The position numbers were made by a program, and so were the translations under genes. A stretch of DNA of 64,000 bases from NCBI RefSeq assembly GCF_023656515.1, contig NZ_JAMOFV010000006.1:3332036-3396035 (forward strand). Reading direction: 5' to 3'. Each line of letters opens with the position of its first letter. Position 1 is the stretch's first letter. Below the pieces are notes generated by a model. The model had not been told where the DNA came from. It saw only the letters and a list, made by a program, of their open reading frames with translations, and ran no database searches. Source of the DNA: Clostridium swellfunianum (GTDB lineage: Bacteria; Bacillota; Clostridia; Clostridiales; Clostridiaceae). Of this stretch, positions 62,751 through 64,000 are shown one piece after another.

Positions 62751-63434
62751 TTGGAGAAGATACTTGAACAAATTAAAGGCAAGTTAATAGTATCCTGTCA
62801 GGCATTAGAATATGAACCTCTTTATGGAAGTAACTTAATGGCCCGCATGGCATTGGCTGCTTTCCAAGGTGGGGCAGCCGGCATTAGAGCTAACACATAT
62901 GATGATATAGTTGAAATAAAAGCCACTGTAAATCTTCCGGTGATAGGCATAGTTAAAAGAGACTATAAGGATAGTAGCATTTATATAACTCCAACTATAA
63001 AGGAAGTTAGAGAAATTGAAGCTGCTGGTGCGGAAATAGTAGCTTTGGATTGTACTTTAAGAAAAAGACCTAATGGAGAAAAGCTTGAAGATTTAATAAA
63101 GGCTATTAGAAAAGAATTTCCTAAACTTTTAATTATGGCTGATATATCTACTGTCGAAGAAGGAATAAATGCTTATAGGCTAGGTGTAAATTTGATAAGT
63201 ACTACTTTATCAGGCTATACAGAATATACTCTTTCTAAGGAAGGACCAGATATTGAACTTGTGAAGGAATTAGTTTCAAAGGTTAGTATTCCAGTAATTG
63301 CTGAAGGAAAAATAGATACGCCTGAACAGGCTAGGCTATGCCTTGAAGCTGGGGCTCATGCAATAGTAGTTGGAGGAGCTATAACTAGGCCAAAGCAGAT
63401 AACTGAAAGATTTATTAAGGTAATTAATTTATAA
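62751..63434 (+). CDS. nanE: N-acetylmannosamine-6-phosphate 2-epimerase
   Basis: Converts ManNAc-6-P to GlcNAc-6-P. The 227-residue TIM-barrel protein has family motifs LIVSCQALEYEPLYG, PVIGIVKRDY (catalytic Lys), EIVALDCTLRKRP, MADISTVEEG, LSGYT and HAIVVGGAITRPKQITERF. The start TTG at 62751 is preferred: AGAGGAGA lies 7-8 bases upstream and gives the usual family length; an in-frame ATG at 62718 overlaps the preceding gene. It is the only enzyme here that points to a specific sugar (an N-acetylmannosamine derivative). No nanA or nanK is in the window. Confidence 0.93.
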   Translation: MEKILEQIKGKLIVSCQALEYEPLYGSNLMARMALAAFQGGAAGIRANTYDDIVEIKATVNLPVIGIVKRDYKDSSIYITPTIKEVREIEAAGAEIVALDCTLRKRPNGEKLEDLIKAIRKEFPKLLIMADISTVEEGINAYRLGVNLISTTLSGYTEYTLSKEGPDIELVKELVSKVSIPVIAEGKIDTPEQARLCLEAGAHAIVVGGAITRPKQITERFIKVINL

Positions 63435-63441
63435 TAAGGTT

Positions 63442-63480
63442 TAAAGGATGGGTAAAGGCTTATCCATCCTTTATTTTAAT
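63442..63480 (+). terminator. Rho-independent terminator after nanE
   Basis: AAAGGATGG / CCATCCTTT with further inner pairs and ATTTTAATT tail. Confidence 0.75.
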
Positions 63481-63499
63481 TAGGTAGGGAGGTATTAAT

Positions 63500-64000
63500 G
63501 TGAGAACAAAGAATTATGATATCGTGGTTATTGGAGCAAGCCTCGGAGGAGTTATGGCTGCATACTCTGCGGCAAAGGAAGGTAAGAGAGTCATATTAAC
63601 TGAAGAAACAGACTGGATAGGTGGTCAGCTCACATCTCAAGCTGTACCTCCAGATGAACATAGATGGATTGAAAAATTTGGCTGCACAAAAACCTATAGG
63701 GAATACAGGAACAAAGTAAGAGATTTTTATAGGAGGAATTATCCTTTAGTAGATGAAATTAGAAATAGCGATGCGTTTGATCCAGGCAATTCTTCTGTAA
63801 GCAGAATTGCTCATGAGCCAAGAATTAGTCTTCATCTTTTAGAAGAAATGCTGCTGCCTTATGTAAGCAATGGAAACTTGGAAATAATATTAAACTGCAA
63901 GGCGGTATCCGCAAAAGTTGAAGAAGATACCATAAAGAGTGTAACAGTAAAAAATATATGCACTGGTGCATTAATAGAATTGACAGGAAAATACTTTATA
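63500..64000 (+). CDS. FAD-dependent oxidoreductase 2 (PF12831-like), cut by window edge
   Basis: An open frame from GTG at 63500 to the end of the window, 167 codons with no stop. The GTG has TAGGGAGG 8 bases upstream; the overlapping ATG at 63498 is followed at once by TGA. It encodes MRTKNYDIVVIGASLGGVM (FAD dinucleotide motif) and then TEETDWIGGQLTSQAVPPDEHRW, a signature of a FAD oxidoreductase family distinct from the one at 59787. It may continue the sugar cluster to the right. The 3' part is not seen. Confidence 0.85.
   Translation, partial: MRTKNYDIVVIGASLGGVMAAYSAAKEGKRVILTEETDWIGGQLTSQAVPPDEHRWIEKFGCTKTYREYRNKVRDFYRRNYPLVDEIRNSDAFDPGNSSVSRIAHEPRISLHLLEEMLLPYVSNGNLEIILNCKAVSAKVEEDTIKSVTVKNICTGALIELTGKYFI

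Overview
The window looks like a chromosomal segment of a low-GC, Gram-positive, endospore-forming anaerobe of the Clostridium type. Supporting evidence: very AT-rich intergenic DNA, strong GGAGG ribosome binding sites, classic sigma-A promoters, a cotJABC spore-coat operon, the clostridial gene order tig-clpP-clpX-lonB-lonA-engB, a PerR regulator with all five sensing ligands, and many lipobox lipoproteins. No phage, insertion sequence, CRISPR array or rRNA operon is visible. One tRNA (Trp) is present.

Layout. 1-8.6 kb: the 3' part of a secreted M6 (InhA-like) metalloprotease, two very small genes, a tandem pair of duplicated lipoproteins, tRNA-Trp, small membrane proteins, an orphan FAD/NAD oxidoreductase, a RusA-like nuclease with a zinc finger, and tsaD. 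8.7-21.5 kb: cotJABC, an HD-GYP protein, asnB, a membrane MutS-like ATPase, signal peptidase I, a phosphodiester glycosidase that seems to start at ATT, two zinc-ribbon membrane proteins and several proteins of unknown function. 21.5-29.8 kb: the protein quality-control block (trigger factor, ClpP, ClpX, LonB, LonA, EngB). 29.9-34.2 kb: a CPBP protease, small Cys/Gly/His-rich hydrophobic proteins, a bactofilin, and a strong candidate for an undescribed small RNA at about 33.12-33.23 kb. 34.3-45.2 kb: mixed housekeeping and envelope genes (perR, PIN-PhoH, a second phosphodiester glycosidase, site-2 protease, trmB, DUF2156, a FMN-binding-like lipoprotein, a DUF438/PAS sensor).

45.3-64 kb is the most unusual part. 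An SDR, an SGNH esterase-like protein and an AraC regulator precede two glycosyl-hydrolase-like-10 (GHL10) paralogues: one secreted with an LPQTG wall anchor, the other with no export signal. The two promoters share the same arrangement of GTTAAATAAA-type direct repeats ending 27 bp (start to -10) before the -10 box, which suggests control by one AraC-type activator. Next come a Gfo/Idh/MocA dehydrogenase, two TIM-barrel isomerase/epimerase-like enzymes, a sugar ABC importer without its ATPase, a FAD oxidoreductase, a GNAT protein, a second Gfo/Idh/MocA enzyme, NanE, and a second FAD oxidoreductase that runs off the right edge.

I read this as a carbohydrate utilisation locus. A wall-anchored enzyme would attack a glycan outside the cell, a lipoprotein-dependent importer would bring in fragments, and redox/isomerase enzymes plus a second GHL10 enzyme would process them inside, with NanE feeding an amino sugar into GlcNAc-6-P metabolism. 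The substrate cannot be read from the sequence. The mix of dehydrogenases and TIM-barrel enzymes is compatible with an oxidation-elimination route for glycoside cleavage, but this is inference.
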